This document shows, piece by piece, positions 63,212 to 64,000 of a stretch of 64,000 bases of DNA (position 1 is its first letter; each line of letters begins with the position of its first letter). Location: the NCBI GenBank assembly GCA_016401345.1, contig JAEACG010000007.1:79659-143658 (forward strand), given 5' to 3'. The notes beneath the pieces were generated by a model. That model saw only the letters and a list, made by a program, of their open reading frames with translations. It made no database searches and had not been told where the DNA came from. A program made the position numbers and the translations under genes. Origin of the DNA: Fictibacillus nanhaiensis. GTDB taxonomy: Bacteria; Bacillota; Bacilli; Bacillales; Fictibacillaceae.

Positions 63212-64000
63212 TTAAATTTGAAATTTCTTATGTGGTATCCAAAGATCTGTAAATCCATTTTCCTTGGAATAGTTATAAAGCTCAATCAATTTCTTTTCTG
63301 TATAGACTTTCATATCTAGCCTTTGGTTTACTAATGAATTCTTAGTTAAATCCAAGTTTCGATCTATAAGAGAATCTAAATATGGTTCTACGGCTAATTT
63401 ATCATTTTTTGCTAAGTTACATGAATTACAGGAGATGACCATGTTCCATAATTGATCAGTTTGCACAAAACTCCATGGAATGAAATGATCAACATGAATA
63501 GACCCTTTTTTCTTAATTTCTTTACCACAATAAAAACACTTATCATTGTAAAAAGATGATAAAAGTAAGTAGAATTCATTCAAAGAAGATCTTTTAGATA
63601 CATTTTCAACTTTCATAAGAAGATTTGTAATATCACCGTTTTGGTTGAACTTTTCTAAAAATAAAGCAAGGTGATAGTTCGTTAAATATGTCAGCACTTT
63701 CTGGAACCGTTGCATAAACGAGTAATAGCTAGGATTAATTTTAATATATTCTCTCTTATTATCGAAATAATAGATTGTACTATCAGTATCACCGTATATA
63801 GCACCCATAACATTCAACTTAGCCTTCTTTTTAACCTTTGTTATAATTTCAATTTGTAGTTCATCGGAAAGCTTATAAAACACAAAAGTATTTGGAATCA
63901 TGTACTTATCTTTAATTTCTAAAAGTATCTTTTGTACCTCTGCTTTCTTTCCGATCATGTTAATCTGGTTCAAATTATGATGTACAACAAGATTCCAATA
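63212..64000 (-). CDS. HNH endonuclease, 5' end cut by window edge
   Basis: The frame is open to the last base (YWNLVVHHNLNQINMIGKK), so the start is outside the window. C-terminal HNH domain: CFYCGKEIKKKGSIHVDHFIP, then VISCNSCNLAKND, that is CxxC, IDHxxP and CNxCNxxK with the zinc cysteines and active-site His. The upstream 150 residues are unknown. Likely a nuclease of a mobile or defence-type module; no context to tell. Confidence 0.82.
   Translation of the reverse strand, partial: YWNLVVHHNLNQINMIGKKAEVQKILLEIKDKYMIPNTFVFYKLSDELQIEIITKVKKKAKLNVMGAIYGDTDSTIYYFDNKREYIKINPSYYSFMQRFQKVLTYLTNYHLALFLEKFNQNGDITNLLMKVENVSKRSSLNEFYLLLSSFYNDKCFYCGKEIKKKGSIHVDHFIPWSFVQTDQLWNMVISCNSCNLAKNDKLAVEPYLDSLIDRNLDLTKNSLVNQRLDMKVYTEKKLIELYNYSKENGFTDLWIPHKKFQI

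Overview
The window is a chromosomal segment from a low-GC, endospore-forming Firmicute of the Bacillaceae. It carries a complete gerA-type germinant receptor operon, a CotD-like coat protein, an sdpRI pair, the alaRT pair, and many short monocistronic accessory genes with strong GGAGG-type ribosome binding sites. The gene mix would suit a Fictibacillus- or Bacillus-like genome, but no rRNA or housekeeping marker is present to fix the genus. I found no tRNA, rRNA, CRISPR array, insertion sequence or phage module.

Layout. 0-5.6 kb: cut M23 peptidase, AbrB-like regulator, MscS channel, acetyltransferases, coat protein, nucleoside hydrolase. 5.6-9.4 kb: gerAA-AB-AC-like operon on the minus strand. 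9.6-15.2 kb: nucleotidyltransferase, sulfotransferase, ACR3/bile-acid-type transporter, secreted HNH nuclease, Tat-exported metallophosphoesterase. 15.4-22.8 kb: the most distinctive locus, a thiazole-forming RiPP (TOMM) cluster of the heterocycloanthracin type. It has a Cys/Gly-rich precursor started by TTG, a leader-binding ThiF-like protein, a fused ThiF-YcaO cyclodehydratase and a SagB-type dehydrogenase, and is preceded by a frameshifted Imm26-like gene. 22.8-27 kb: sdpRI, two DinB proteins, alaRT.

26.9-36.2 kb is rich in resistance-type genes: a chloramphenicol acetyltransferase with an intact leader-peptide attenuator, a class A beta-lactamase, a frameshifted aminoglycoside phosphotransferase and a rifampin ADP-ribosyltransferase (Arr), mixed with two XRE-regulator/membrane-protein pairs and small genes. 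36-45.6 kb: YCII protein, a second AbrB-like regulator, SDR, AraC regulator, Gfo/Idh/MocA oxidoreductase, acetyltransferases, a second methionine aminopeptidase and an esterase-PadR operon with two palindromic operators. 45.6-64 kb: short operons of Nudix, HIT, nucleotidyltransferase, hydrolase, SRPBCC/ArsR, SPFH, DinB and YcdB-like genes, a lipoprotein whose cupredoxin halves appear in swapped order, and an HNH endonuclease cut by the right edge.

Structure beyond genes. Three intergenic arrays with 21-bp periodicity occur at 3.7, 16.3 and 17.25 kb; the last two bracket the RiPP precursor gene. Decayed genes are common (Imm26-like, phosphotransferase, a phosphotransferase tail fused to the region behind an acetyltransferase, a WYL-type regulator stump, a small Lys-rich protein copy, and a gene translationally coupled to a DUF4279 gene), which fits an accessory region under turnover.
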